NCBI GenBank assembly: GCA_036821905.1
Contig: DAISIR010000007.1
Span: forward strand, 1-64,000
DNA length: 64,000 nt
Source of the DNA: Brooklawnia sp937867175
GTDB taxonomy: Bacteria > Actinomycetota > Actinomycetes > Propionibacteriales > Propionibacteriaceae
Reading direction: 5' to 3'
Shown here: in pieces, positions 9,191 to 18,088 of the stretch
Numbering within the stretch: position 1 is the stretch's first letter
How the letters are laid out: the number at the start of each line of letters is the position of its first letter
Position numbers and translations under genes: made by a program
Notes under the pieces: generated by a model
What the model was told of the DNA's origin: nothing
What the model saw: only the letters and a program-made list of their open reading frames with translations
Database searches by the model: none

Positions 9191-9478
9191 TCAGCTGCGA
9201 GAGACGAGATCTTTGTACTGCGGGTGCTCTGCGATGTACGAGGCCGTGAACGGGCAAAGCGGCAAAACCTTGCGTCCGCTCGCCCGCACATCATCGAGCG
9301 CGAACTCGGTCAGCTGGCTCGCCAAGCCGCGATTGCGATACCGCGGTGGCGTCCCGGTGTGGGTGATGGTGAGTACGTCGCCATCGACGAAATAGTCGAT
9401 CTGGCTGACCATCTCACTGCCTTCCCACGCCTCATAGCGAAAGGCGCCGGCGTTGTGGTGCAGCTCCAGGTCTGCCAT
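9191..9478 (-). CDS. Small GNAT-fold N-acetyltransferase (NATD1/YidJ-like)
   Basis: A 95-residue single-domain protein of the minimal GNAT type. It has an acetyl-CoA loop PRYRNRGLASQLTEFAL near residue 50 and the C-terminal LPLCPFTASYIAEHPQY typical of NATD1-like proteins. The conserved Cys and the YIAEHP end are intact. ATG 9478 is chosen because AGGAAGGA sits just upstream; a GTG eight codons earlier is weaker. The substrate is unknown for most members. It lies between the CBM48 protein and glycerate kinase genes in one likely transcript. Confidence 0.85.
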   Translation of the reverse strand: MADLELHHNAGAFRYEAWEGSEMVSQIDYFVDGDVLTITHTGTPPRYRNRGLASQLTEFALDDVRASGRKVLPLCPFTASYIAEHPQYKDLVSRS

Positions 9479-9494
9479 GGTCGTTTCCTTCCTG

Positions 9495-9770
9495 TCAGGC
9501 AAGCAGAACGCTGCCTTGATCGTTGATCTCGTCGGCGTCCATGTCGTCGAACCAGCTGCCGTCGCTTCCGAGGTAGCGGAAGTACAAGGTGGTGCCGGGA
9601 TGGCAGACCACGGTGGTGCTCAGCGTGCCGTCCGGTCGCCGAATCAGCGGGTGCCGGTAGGGCTGCCAATCATTGAAGTTGCCGACCACGCTGATGGGCG
9701 CGCCGGCGACGTTGGACGGCAGGATAAACGTCACGGTGACCAAGCCGTCGTTCGTCTGCTTGCGGATCAA
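9495..9770 (-). CDS. Stand-alone CBM48 (glycogen-binding) protein
   Basis: A 91-residue protein that is little more than one CBM48/AMPK-beta-like early-set domain, the module found at the N-terminus of glycogen branching and debranching enzymes. Typical features are FILPSNVAGAPISVVGNFNDWQP and LYFRYLGSDGSWFDDMDADE. No catalytic domain is attached. TTG 9770 is chosen as start because a full GGAGG lies 5 bases upstream and the conserved domain begins shortly after; longer in-frame extensions run through intergenic DNA. Such proteins may tether to glycogen or act as an accessory subunit, but no function can be assigned. Confidence 0.75.
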   Translation of the reverse strand: MIRKQTNDGLVTVTFILPSNVAGAPISVVGNFNDWQPYRHPLIRRPDGTLSTTVVCHPGTTLYFRYLGSDGSWFDDMDADEINDQGSVLLA

Positions 9771-9858
9771 GATGACCTCCGTGCGCTGGGATGATCGCCA
9801 CGTTAGAGGACGGGTGAAGGCGCGCCGGGATACTTCCGCACGGTGAGACCGGTCGGCG

Positions 9859-11052
9859 CTAGACGGCTTGGGTGCGTAGGTATCGCCCGAAGTGCGGAAC
9901 GGTGAACGCGACCCGGCCACGTTCACACGCGTAGACCAGTCCCTTCTTCAGCAGGGCGTCGCGGGCGGGGGAGAGGGACTGCGGCGTCCGGCCCAGGTGC
10001 TCGGCCACCGAACTGGTCGGGACGCCGACCCCTGGGTCGTCAAGCTCATCTTGGGCGCCCAGCTCCGCCATCGCCCTCAAATATTCGCGTTCCGCGGGTG
10101 TCGCCCGCTCGTAGCGGCTGCCGAAGAAGCCCACGGCGAGTTCCGCCTCGGCCTCGGGCACGGCCACGGCCACGTCGTCGGCGGTGATCGGGGAGACGGG
10201 GGCGAGGTCCCAGGCCACCTTGCCATAGGCTTGGATGAAGTAGGGGTAACCGCTGGTCACCCGGTACATCGCCGCCAGCGCGTCCGGCGTGAACTCGGCG
10301 TCCTCATCGTTGGCCGGCACCTGCAGGGCCAAGTCGGCGGCCGCCCGGTCGAGCCGGTCGATCCGCTGGTAGCTGAACAGTCGCTCCGAGTAGCTCTTGG
10401 ATGCGCTGAGCAACGTCGGCAGGTGCGGCAACCCTGCACCGACAACGATCAGCGGCAACCGTTGCTGACTGATCTCGTGGCAGGCCGCGCACATCGCGGA
10501 CAGGTCTTCGGGACGCAGGTCCTGCATCTCGTCGATGCAGACCGCCACTCCCACCCCTTTGTCGGCGGCCAGCCCCCCGACGTCGGTGAACAGCTCGACC
10601 AGGTCGATCTCGATGTCACCGGAATCTGCCCGGCCCGCGGTGGGTGGCGCCGCGATGCCCGGGTTCCAGCGCTCGGCGAGCTTCGCGCGGGGTCCGGCGT
10701 CCCGCTCGATGAACGAACGGATGGTGCCCAGTGTGGTGGCGGCGTCCGGGTGGGCGAGTTCGCGCACGGCGGTGTGCAGTGCTGCACCCATCGGACGACG
10801 GATGCCCTGGTCGGGTCGGGCCTCGAACTTGCCACTGCCCCAGCCGGCCCGCACCGCCGCCGACCGCAGCGCGTTCAGCAGCACGGTCTTGCCGACTCCG
10901 CGCAGCCCGGTGAGGATGATCGACCGTTCGGGACGCCCCCGCGCGATGCGTTCCAGCACCACGTCGAAGGCCCGGAGTTGTTCATCGCGGCCGGCGAGTT
11001 CGGGGGGACGCTGCCCGGCGCCCGGGGCGTAGGGGTTGCGGATCGGATCCAT
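9859..11052 (-). CDS. AAA/STAND-like ATPase with C-terminal winged helix
   Basis: A 397-residue ATP-binding protein. The P-loop is GLRGVGKT near residue 55, Walker B is VAVCIDEMQDL, and an arginine-rich sensor-like region follows. The last ~85 residues (SVAEHLGRTPQSLSPARDALLKKGLV) look like a winged helix that could bind DNA. The organisation resembles archaeal-type and Orc1/Cdc6-like ATPases that bacteria often carry as single genes of unknown role. ATG 11052 starts the conserved YAPGAGQRPPELAGRDEQL segment; upstream codons cross a terminator hairpin and are not real. It is the only gene between the PTS terminator and the CBM48 cluster, so it is probably monocistronic. Confidence 0.75.
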   Translation of the reverse strand: MDPIRNPYAPGAGQRPPELAGRDEQLRAFDVVLERIARGRPERSIILTGLRGVGKTVLLNALRSAAVRAGWGSGKFEARPDQGIRRPMGAALHTAVRELAHPDAATTLGTIRSFIERDAGPRAKLAERWNPGIAAPPTAGRADSGDIEIDLVELFTDVGGLAADKGVGVAVCIDEMQDLRPEDLSAMCAACHEISQQRLPLIVVGAGLPHLPTLLSASKSYSERLFSYQRIDRLDRAAADLALQVPANDEDAEFTPDALAAMYRVTSGYPYFIQAYGKVAWDLAPVSPITADDVAVAVPEAEAELAVGFFGSRYERATPAEREYLRAMAELGAQDELDDPGVGVPTSSVAEHLGRTPQSLSPARDALLKKGLVYACERGRVAFTVPHFGRYLRTQAV

Positions 11053-11115
11053 GCCGAGAACTGTATTCGCGACTCTAGAAGTTTCCGAAGAGGCGCGCAT
11101 AGATTGGCATCGGCC

Positions 11116-11165
11116 AAAAACAATGCGACCGTTCCGCCCGGGACAGCCCGGGTGGAACGGTCGCA
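11116..11165 (-). terminator. Rho-independent terminator of the PTS operon
   Basis: A 19-bp inverted repeat (arms 11124-11142 and 11147-11165, one G:U pair, loop ACAG) lies 24 bases after the EIIBC stop. On the minus strand it is followed by TTGTTTTT. It separates the PTS genes from the ATPase gene that follows on the same strand. Confidence 0.9.
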
Positions 11166-11188
11166 ATCTGTGGACGCGAAGGCAGCGG

Positions 11189-12955
11189 TCAGGCAGATGC
11201 CGTGACCAGGTCGCGGCTCATCGCCAGGGCGTAGTCGGTGGAATCGAAGCCGGCCACCAGATGCCAGGTGGTGGGGCCGACCTGGACCACACCGGCCAGC
11301 CCGGCCTCCTGCAAGGCAGCGGTGTCGACCGACGAGGAGTCCGCCACCTCGACCCGCACCCGGGTCTCGGCGACCGGCTCCACCTTGACGACATTGGTGG
11401 TTCCGCCCAAGGCGTCGAGCCACTGCTTGGCCTTGTCCTGTTCCGCAGCGCCGACGGTGAGGTCGGGCACCTGCGCCGGCAACTCTCCCCGAGCCTCGGC
11501 CCGCTGCTCCGGCGTGCGGTAGTCGGTGATGACGATCAACACCATGGACACGGTGAAGGCCACCGCGATGGCGATCGCGTAGACCCACATCGGGTCGAAG
11601 ACCGGGATCGTGAGCAGGGAGGTGAATGCGAACGCCTGGGTCTTCACGCCCTGGAAGGGGGTGCCGAGGATGGCGATGGTCAGGCCGCCAGCGAAACAGC
11701 CGACCAGCATGCGCGGGTAGATCCGCTTGAAGCGCAGGTGGATGCCGTACAACGATGGCTCCGAGATGCCGCCCAGCAAGCCGGCCGCGAGCGCACCGGT
11801 GGCGGTCTGGCGCATGGTGACGTCCTTATCCCTGATGGACAGGAACAGCACACCGGCGGTGGCGCCGAAGCAGGCGAAGTTCCATGCCCCCATCGGGCCC
11901 TGGATGAAGTCGTAGCCCAGCGTCTGGATGTTCACCAGCATGAGCGCGTTCAACGGCCAGTGCAGGCCCAGCGGCACCAGGAACGGGTACAGCATGGGGA
12001 TGAGCAGCGCGAAGACGAAGGGTGCGTTGGTGTTCATCCAGCTCATGCCCGCGCCCAATCCGTTACCGAGCCAGATGCCGAGCGGGCCGATCAGGAAGGC
12101 GGTCACCGGGACCATGATGGCCATCGAGAAGAACGGCACGAAGACCATCTGCACGTTGGCGGGGAAGATCTTCTTCAGCAGCCGGTAGACCAACGCCAGG
12201 ACCGCCACCATGATCAGCGGCACGAAGACCTGGCCGCCGTACTCGTTCAGCTGCATGGGGATGCCGAAGATGTCGGCGGTGCAGGACTGGGTGCCCAGTG
12301 TGGCGTTGGTGACGCAGACGGTGTCGGGGAACCGCGTGGTGTCGGACAGGCTGATGAATTCCGGTGTCATCATTGCCCCCATCACCGCGGCGCCGACCCA
12401 GGGGTCGACGTCCAGCTTCTTGGCGGCGTTGTAGGCGATCATGATCGGCAGGAAGTAGAAGACCGCCCGCCACATCGTGTCCACGAAGACCCAGCTGGCG
12501 GACTTGTCAGGAGCCCGGAAATCGACGATGCCCAAGGCGTCCATCACAGCAGCGAACGCGATGATCAGCGAGGCACCCAGCAGGATGCCCAAGATCGGGC
12601 GGAACGAATCGGAAAGGTACTCGAAGAAGTTGTCCAGCCAGGCCACCTTGCCCCTGGTCTTGGACCGGGCTGCCGCCTTGACATCGGCATCGGAGGACCC
12701 CGCGCCCATCTTCTGCATCTCGGGCAGGGCCATGATTTCGTTGTAGAACGTGCCAACGGCGCCACCGACAATGACCTGATACCGATCGCCGGCCTGGGGA
12801 ACTGCCCCCATCACGCCCTGGATCGACTCGATCTGTTCGGTGTTCACCAGCCCGGCATCGTGCAACTCGAAGCGCAGTCGGGTGGCGCAGTAGGTAAGCG
12901 CGACGATGTTCTCGGGCCCGCCGACGCTGCGGACAATCTCACTCGCAGTGGTCAT
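11189..12955 (-). CDS. PTS glucose-family EIIBC permease with second degenerate EIIB
   Basis: Sugar-specific PTS permease of 588 residues. Residues 1-80 are an EIIB domain with the phosphorylated Cys in YCATRLRFEL. Residues ~105-470 are a polytopic EIIC of the glucose/beta-glucoside/N-acetylglucosamine superfamily. A second EIIB-like domain occupies the last ~80 residues, but the CxTRLR position reads PVAETRVRVEV, so the phosphorylatable Cys is gone. No EIIA domain is attached; the gene 31 bases upstream supplies one. EIIC topology and the glucose-type EIIB suggest a hexose, GlcNAc or glucoside substrate; sequence alone does not decide. Transcription ends at the strong hairpin just downstream. 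Confidence 0.85.
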   Translation of the reverse strand: MTTASEIVRSVGGPENIVALTYCATRLRFELHDAGLVNTEQIESIQGVMGAVPQAGDRYQVIVGGAVGTFYNEIMALPEMQKMGAGSSDADVKAAARSKTRGKVAWLDNFFEYLSDSFRPILGILLGASLIIAFAAVMDALGIVDFRAPDKSASWVFVDTMWRAVFYFLPIMIAYNAAKKLDVDPWVGAAVMGAMMTPEFISLSDTTRFPDTVCVTNATLGTQSCTADIFGIPMQLNEYGGQVFVPLIMVAVLALVYRLLKKIFPANVQMVFVPFFSMAIMVPVTAFLIGPLGIWLGNGLGAGMSWMNTNAPFVFALLIPMLYPFLVPLGLHWPLNALMLVNIQTLGYDFIQGPMGAWNFACFGATAGVLFLSIRDKDVTMRQTATGALAAGLLGGISEPSLYGIHLRFKRIYPRMLVGCFAGGLTIAILGTPFQGVKTQAFAFTSLLTIPVFDPMWVYAIAIAVAFTVSMVLIVITDYRTPEQRAEARGELPAQVPDLTVGAAEQDKAKQWLDALGGTTNVVKVEPVAETRVRVEVADSSSVDTAALQEAGLAGVVQVGPTTWHLVAGFDSTDYALAMSRDLVTASA

Positions 12956-12986
12956 CTTGATCTGTCCTTGTCTTTGAGGCGGTCGC

Positions 12987-15563
12987 TCAGCCCTCGTCCA
13001 CCGGGACGAGAGCGCGGACTTCGGCGGGAGTGCTGCACTTGATCGCCTTGGCGGCGAGTGCCTTGCACTGGTCCAGCGAGTAGGCCCGGACGGCCGCCTT
13101 GACCGCCGGGATCGCCGGGATGGAACAACTCAACTCGTCAGCACCCAAGCCGACCAGGATCGGCACCGCCTGTGGGTCGGAGGCGACACCGCCGCAGATG
13201 CCCAGCCACTTGCCCTTCGCGTGCAAGGCATCGCAGGCCTGGCCGATCAGCTTCAGCACGGCCGGGTTGCAGGGGTCGACCTGGGCCGCCAGCTTGGGGT
13301 GGCCGCGGTCCATGGCCAAGGTGTAGCTGGTCAGGTCGTTGGTTCCGACGCTGAAGAAGGCGACATCCTCGGCAGCGAACTGCTCGGCCATCACCCCGAC
13401 CGACGGCACCTCCATCATGATGCCGACCTTGACGTTGGTGCCGGCCCCGAGGGCGGCAGCCTCCTCGTCCCAGATCTGCTTGGCGAAGCGCCAGTCGTCG
13501 ATCGTGGCGATCATCGGGAACATCACGAACAGCTCTGCTCCGGCTCCGGCCGCCTTGACGATGGCACGGCACTGGGTGCGCAGCACCTCGGGACGGTCGA
13601 AGCCGACCCGCACCCCGCGGACCCCGAGGAAGGGGTTCTCCTCCGCCGGAATGGGCAGGTAGGGCAGTGGCTTGTCGCCGCCCACATCGAGAGTGCGGAT
13701 CACCAAGGGCTGGCCGGGCTTGAGCGCCTTGGCGATGTCGGTGTACAGCGCGGCCTGTTCTTGCTCGCTGGGCGCACTCTGCCGACCCAGGAAGACGAAT
13801 TCGCTGCGCAGCAGGCCCACGCCTTCGGCGCCCATGGGCATGGCGTCCTGGGCGTCTTGCAGGCCGCCGATATTGGCCACGACCTGCACCCGATGGCCGT
13901 CGATCGTGGTGGCCGGTTCGCCGGCGTGGCTGAGGTCGCGTTTCCGTTTCGCGGCGATCCGACGTTGACGAGTGACGATGTCATCGATCTGGGCGTCGCT
14001 GAGGTTCATCTGCAGCGTGCCCTTGCCGCCGTCCAGCACCACCCGGGTGCCGTCGGCGATCGACAGCGCACGCCCCTCGATGCCGGCGACTGCCGGAATG
14101 TCCAGTGAGCGGGCGATGATCGCGACGTGGCTACTCGCCCCGCCCGACGTGGTGGCGAACCCGACGACCCGGCTGCGGTCGAGGGTGGCGGTGTCGGAGG
14201 GGGTGAGGTCTTCGGCGATCAGGATGGTGTTCTCGGGGATCTCCGGCTTCTCCCGGCGCTGCCCGGTCAGCTCTTCCAGGACGCGCTGGCCGACGTCGCG
14301 GACGTCGTTGGCTCGTCCAGCCAAGATCTCGTTCTTCAGCCCGGCCAGCCGGTCGGCGTAGGTCTGGAAGGCGCCACGCCAAGCGAAGGGTGCGCTGTTC
14401 CCCTTCTCGATCGCGCTGGAGGCGATGTCGAGCAGATCAGGGTCTTGCAGGATCGTGGCATGCGCGGCGAAGATTGCCGCGTTCTGTTCGTCCGACTCCT
14501 TCTCGAGCCGGCTCTGCAACGCCGACAGATCAAGCAGCGCGCGGTCGATCGCCGAGTTGAGCTTGCGTCGCTCCAGGTGCTTGTCGGCCGCGAATTCGGC
14601 GAGGACGATGTCCTCGTGATGCAACTGCATCACCTGCCCCACTCCCAGCCCCGGGGAGGCTGCCACACCGAGCAGCAGGTTGGGATCACCGGATCGGGGT
14701 GCCTTGGAGACCGGCTCGGGCTCGGCGTCGACCGCCGGCACAGCTGCGGTGTCGGGCCCGCCCAAAGGCAGCGGCGGGCAATCTTCGCCCAAGCCGCTGG
14801 TGATTCCCTCGACAACCGCGTCCAGCGCGGCCTCGGCGTCTGGACCGTGCGTCGAGACGATGATCTTGTCGCCACGCGCGACGGCCATCGACATGATCGC
14901 CATGATCGACTTCGCGTTGGCCGTGTCGTCGCCTCGCCGAAGCGTGATGTCGGAGTCGAACTGCTTGGCCAGTGCCACCAAAGTCGCCGCCGGCCGGGCG
15001 TGCAGGCCGGTCGGGTTGGGGATCAGGACAGCCTCAGAACTGAGCGCGCGCCCGCCGGCGATCGGGCCGGCTTCTGCGGACGCCTGGTCGAGCACGATCT
15101 CGGCCACCACATCTTGTCCGGCGGTGACCATGCCGGTCATCGGGGTGAGGCTGCTGATCGCATCGGAGTTGGTGACGACCACCTGGGTCAGCAGGCTCAG
15201 GGCCTCCTTGGCGACCGTGTCCAGATCGAAGGCGATCAACTCGTCACCGACGCTGACCTGCTGGCCCGCCTTGACCTTGGCCTGGAATCCCTTGCCACCC
15301 ATCCGGACGGTGTCGAGGCCGATGTGCAGCAAGACCTCCAGCCCGTCTGCGGAGCGGATGGTCACCGCGTGCTTGGCCGGCTGGACGTTGACGACTTCTC
15401 CGTCGATCGGCGCGAGGAGTACGCCGCTGAGCGGGTCGATGGAAATGCCGTCACCCACCATCTTCTTGGCGAAGACCGGGTCGGGAACCATTTCGATGGG
15501 TACCAGGATGCCGGTGAGCGGCGCGATGAGTTGAACTCGAGTGGAGGCCAGTGTTTGTGTCAC
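12987..15563 (-). CDS. PTS EIIA(Glc)-HPr-Enzyme I fusion
   Basis: One 858-residue cytoplasmic polypeptide holds the general PTS proteins and a sugar-specific EIIA. Residues 1-150 are EIIA of the glucose type (phospho-His in LEVLLHIGLDTV near 78). Residues ~175-265 are HPr, with PTGLHARPA (His near 187) and a regulatory-site-like AKSIMAIMS. From ~290 to the end is Enzyme I, with GGASSHVAII (His near 477), PEP-site arginine block GVGLLRSEFVFLG and the FFSVGTNDLTSY motif. Together with the EIIBC gene next to it the whole phosphoryl chain from PEP to sugar is present. The domain order resembles NagF-like fusions described for GlcNAc systems. The start is GTG with AGAAGG upstream. Confidence 0.92.
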   Translation of the reverse strand: MTQTLASTRVQLIAPLTGILVPIEMVPDPVFAKKMVGDGISIDPLSGVLLAPIDGEVVNVQPAKHAVTIRSADGLEVLLHIGLDTVRMGGKGFQAKVKAGQQVSVGDELIAFDLDTVAKEALSLLTQVVVTNSDAISSLTPMTGMVTAGQDVVAEIVLDQASAEAGPIAGGRALSSEAVLIPNPTGLHARPAATLVALAKQFDSDITLRRGDDTANAKSIMAIMSMAVARGDKIIVSTHGPDAEAALDAVVEGITSGLGEDCPPLPLGGPDTAAVPAVDAEPEPVSKAPRSGDPNLLLGVAASPGLGVGQVMQLHHEDIVLAEFAADKHLERRKLNSAIDRALLDLSALQSRLEKESDEQNAAIFAAHATILQDPDLLDIASSAIEKGNSAPFAWRGAFQTYADRLAGLKNEILAGRANDVRDVGQRVLEELTGQRREKPEIPENTILIAEDLTPSDTATLDRSRVVGFATTSGGASSHVAIIARSLDIPAVAGIEGRALSIADGTRVVLDGGKGTLQMNLSDAQIDDIVTRQRRIAAKRKRDLSHAGEPATTIDGHRVQVVANIGGLQDAQDAMPMGAEGVGLLRSEFVFLGRQSAPSEQEQAALYTDIAKALKPGQPLVIRTLDVGGDKPLPYLPIPAEENPFLGVRGVRVGFDRPEVLRTQCRAIVKAAGAGAELFVMFPMIATIDDWRFAKQIWDEEAAALGAGTNVKVGIMMEVPSVGVMAEQFAAEDVAFFSVGTNDLTSYTLAMDRGHPKLAAQVDPCNPAVLKLIGQACDALHAKGKWLGICGGVASDPQAVPILVGLGADELSCSIPAIPAVKAAVRAYSLDQCKALAAKAIKCSTPAEVRALVPVDEG

Positions 15564-15683
15564 GAGGCTCTGCCTTCTGTCGGTGAAGGAGCGTTTGAAC
15601 AGCCGAAAGCCTACTACTAGGCGACTCGCGGGCGTGGCAGGTTTGTGAGGCTTGCGCGCAATCTCTGACGGTCAGCCTGCGGT

Positions 15684-17915
15684 TCAAGCCGTCGGTTCGA
15701 TCGTGACCGCCTGCATGACCGGACGCAATCCCATCCACCACTGCTGCCTGGGGCGGCGGTGCAGGCGATCGACGGAGTCCATCATGTGCGCCAGTGGTGA
15801 GCAGACGATCTGTGACGCCTGCAACCCCACGTACCAACCCCCGCCCTGCTCCGACGCCAACGCATCGGCGATCTGGTAAAGGCTGCGGCTGACCACCCGG
15901 GTGGCCAGCAACCGGTCTGCCGGTGTCGGCTCGGCGCCCTGCTGCACATGCCCGATGATGTGGGTGCGGACGTCATAGGCGCCCCGGCTCGCACCGTCCA
16001 GGAGTTGACTGATGAACTCGGTGGTGTACGAATCGGACGCCCGTTCGTTGCGCACCGCCAGGAAGAACCGGCGTCCGGCCGCGAAGCTCTGCTGCAACCA
16101 GTTGACGTCGGCGGCCAGTGAGTTCAACTCGATGCCCTCTTCATTGAGGTAGACGCGCTCCGCGCCCCCGGCCAGGCCGCTCATCAAGGCCTGGAAGCCG
16201 CAGAAGCGTCCCATCGTCTCGACCACGAACGCCCGCGTGGTCGCCGAACCACTCATCTTGATCTTGTCGATCGCAGACACATTGACGTTCAAGGCGGAAT
16301 CGGCGCCGACCGACAGTTCGGTGCCGGGCAAGTTGTTGTCGATGGACGTCGGCACCACCACGATCGGGATCTGGAAGGCAGGGTACCGTTCGCGCTCCTC
16401 ATACATCAGATGGGCGGACTGGTAGGCGTTCCAGCCACCGATCACCAGCAGCGCATCGATGCGGTTGTCCTCCAGCGAACGGGCGATCTTGTACAGGTCC
16501 TCCATCGTCGGCACGACTCGTCGCAAGCCCAGCTCGGCCCCGCCGCTGCCACTCCAGCCCTCCACGTCGTCCCAGCTGAGTTCGGCCAACTGACCGTGCT
16601 GCAGCCCGGTGAACCCGTTGCGGATGCCGACCATCGTGAAACCGCGGGTGATGCCGAGCCGCACCGCCACCCGGGCCGCAGTGTTCATGCCAGGCGCCAG
16701 ACCGCCCGCGTGCACGATCGCGATGCGCTTCGCTCCGGGAGGCGGTTCGTAGGCGGCCGGCTGCGACAACTCGTGGAAGACGTCGTACAACTCGTTGAAC
16801 GACGGGCCTCGAGCAGCCATCGCAGCCGCATAGTCGCCGGCGGCGATCAGTTCGGGGACGCGCTGGGTGTCTTGCACGGCCTGGACGAGGGGCACCCGCA
16901 CGACATCGTTACCCAAGACGCCGAGCACCTTGGGTTGGCCCGGTGTCGACGGGTGAAGTACCTCGTCCACAGCCTCGTGGCCAAGCCAGGTCGACGCCCA
17001 ACGGTCGTAGGCGCTCGGCACGCCGCCGCGCTGCACGTGGCCCAAGATGGTGACCCGGGTCTCCTCCTGCAGGCGGTCCGAGATGACGCTGCGCACGTAT
17101 TCGCTGCTGATCGGGGCGCCGGTCTGATCTGTGGCGCCCTCGGCGACCACGACGATCGAGTCACGACGGCCCCGCGCCCGACCACGCCGCAGGCGCTCGC
17201 ACATCTGATCCTCCCAGCCCGGGGCAGGCGGGTTCTCGGGGACCAGGACGTAGTCGCAGCCCCCCGCGATGGCCGCCGCGAGCGCCAAGTAGCCGCAGTG
17301 CCGACCCATCACCTCCAGGACGAAGCTGCGCTGATGGCTGGCGGCAGTGGACGAGAGCGCGTCCAAGGCGAACAGGATGCGGTGCAGCGCGGTATCGGCG
17401 CCGATCGTCGACTCCACGCCCACCAGGTCATTGTCGATGGAGCCCACCAGGCCGGCGATGATCAGATCGTCGTGGGCCGCGGCCAGTTCGGCCGGCGCCT
17501 CGCCGTTGGCCACCAACTCGGCCAGCAGGTCGGGCCACTCGTCCCGGAACCGGTTGAGTCCGGTGAGGCTGCCGTCGCCACCGATGACCACCAGCCGGTC
17601 GATGCCACGCTCCAGCAGGTTGCGGGCGGCCTTCAGCCGGCCCTCCCGGGTGCGGAACTGCGTCGAGCGGAACGTGCCTATCACGGTGCCGCCGCGACCC
17701 AGGATCGCCGCCACGTCGTCCCAGCCGAACCGCCGGATGCCGGCGCCGCCGTCGATCATGCCCTGGTAGCCCTCGAAGATGGCGTAGACCTCGGCGCCGC
17801 GGCTGATCGCGGTGCGCACCACCGCCCGCACCGCGGCGTTCATGCCTTGGGCGTCACCGCCCGAGGTGAGTACGCCGATCCTGACTGGTGCTCCGCCCGC
17901 CTGCTGGTTGCTCAT
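15684..17915 (-). CDS. pfkA: 6-phosphofructokinase, double-length (tandem PFK domains)
   Basis: Phosphorylates fructose 6-phosphate, the committed glycolytic step. At 743 residues it is a tandem duplication like eukaryotic PFK. The N-terminal half keeps the active site: GGDAQGMNAA, GGDGS near residue 112 and SIDND with a preceding Gly. GGDGS and that Gly indicate ATP rather than pyrophosphate as donor. The C-terminal half retains the fold (GGLAPGMNTAAR, SIDNN, ETMGRFCGF) but GGDGS is replaced by GGWNA and the second catalytic-loop Asp by Asn. That half is therefore probably regulatory. ATG 17915 follows a GAGGTGACC ribosome-binding region. It lies upstream of the PTS genes on the same strand. 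Confidence 0.9.
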   Translation of the reverse strand: MSNQQAGGAPVRIGVLTSGGDAQGMNAAVRAVVRTAISRGAEVYAIFEGYQGMIDGGAGIRRFGWDDVAAILGRGGTVIGTFRSTQFRTREGRLKAARNLLERGIDRLVVIGGDGSLTGLNRFRDEWPDLLAELVANGEAPAELAAAHDDLIIAGLVGSIDNDLVGVESTIGADTALHRILFALDALSSTAASHQRSFVLEVMGRHCGYLALAAAIAGGCDYVLVPENPPAPGWEDQMCERLRRGRARGRRDSIVVVAEGATDQTGAPISSEYVRSVISDRLQEETRVTILGHVQRGGVPSAYDRWASTWLGHEAVDEVLHPSTPGQPKVLGVLGNDVVRVPLVQAVQDTQRVPELIAAGDYAAAMAARGPSFNELYDVFHELSQPAAYEPPPGAKRIAIVHAGGLAPGMNTAARVAVRLGITRGFTMVGIRNGFTGLQHGQLAELSWDDVEGWSGSGGAELGLRRVVPTMEDLYKIARSLEDNRIDALLVIGGWNAYQSAHLMYEERERYPAFQIPIVVVPTSIDNNLPGTELSVGADSALNVNVSAIDKIKMSGSATTRAFVVETMGRFCGFQALMSGLAGGAERVYLNEEGIELNSLAADVNWLQQSFAAGRRFFLAVRNERASDSYTTEFISQLLDGASRGAYDVRTHIIGHVQQGAEPTPADRLLATRVVSRSLYQIADALASEQGGGWYVGLQASQIVCSPLAHMMDSVDRLHRRPRQQWWMGLRPVMQAVTIEPTA

Positions 17916-18088
17916 TGGTCACCTCGAGTTCGCCTTTGAATAGGCTCAAGCCTAGGACGGCGGTCGCTGCTTGGTGAGCTGTCGCAGGTCAATTGGACGC
18001 CAAGCCGACCATGCTCTGCCGGCTCACCGTGATGATCTGGCGCTAGGGACGGTCGAAGACCAGAATCACGAAGATGTGGATCATCGCG

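Noticed and set aside
11036..13042. 668-codon rightward frame across the PTS permease and its terminator
   Set aside because: It reads through a strong hairpin and is composed of His/Asp/Gly/Gln-rich sequence; the EIIBC gene on the other strand explains the region.
15608..15622. GCCTA-N4-TAGGC upstream of the PTS fusion and TAGGC-N4-GCCTA upstream of pfkA as a shared operator
   Set aside because: The half-sites are in opposite order in the two places, so they are not the same site; TAGGCT may simply be a -10 element, but no -35 supports it.
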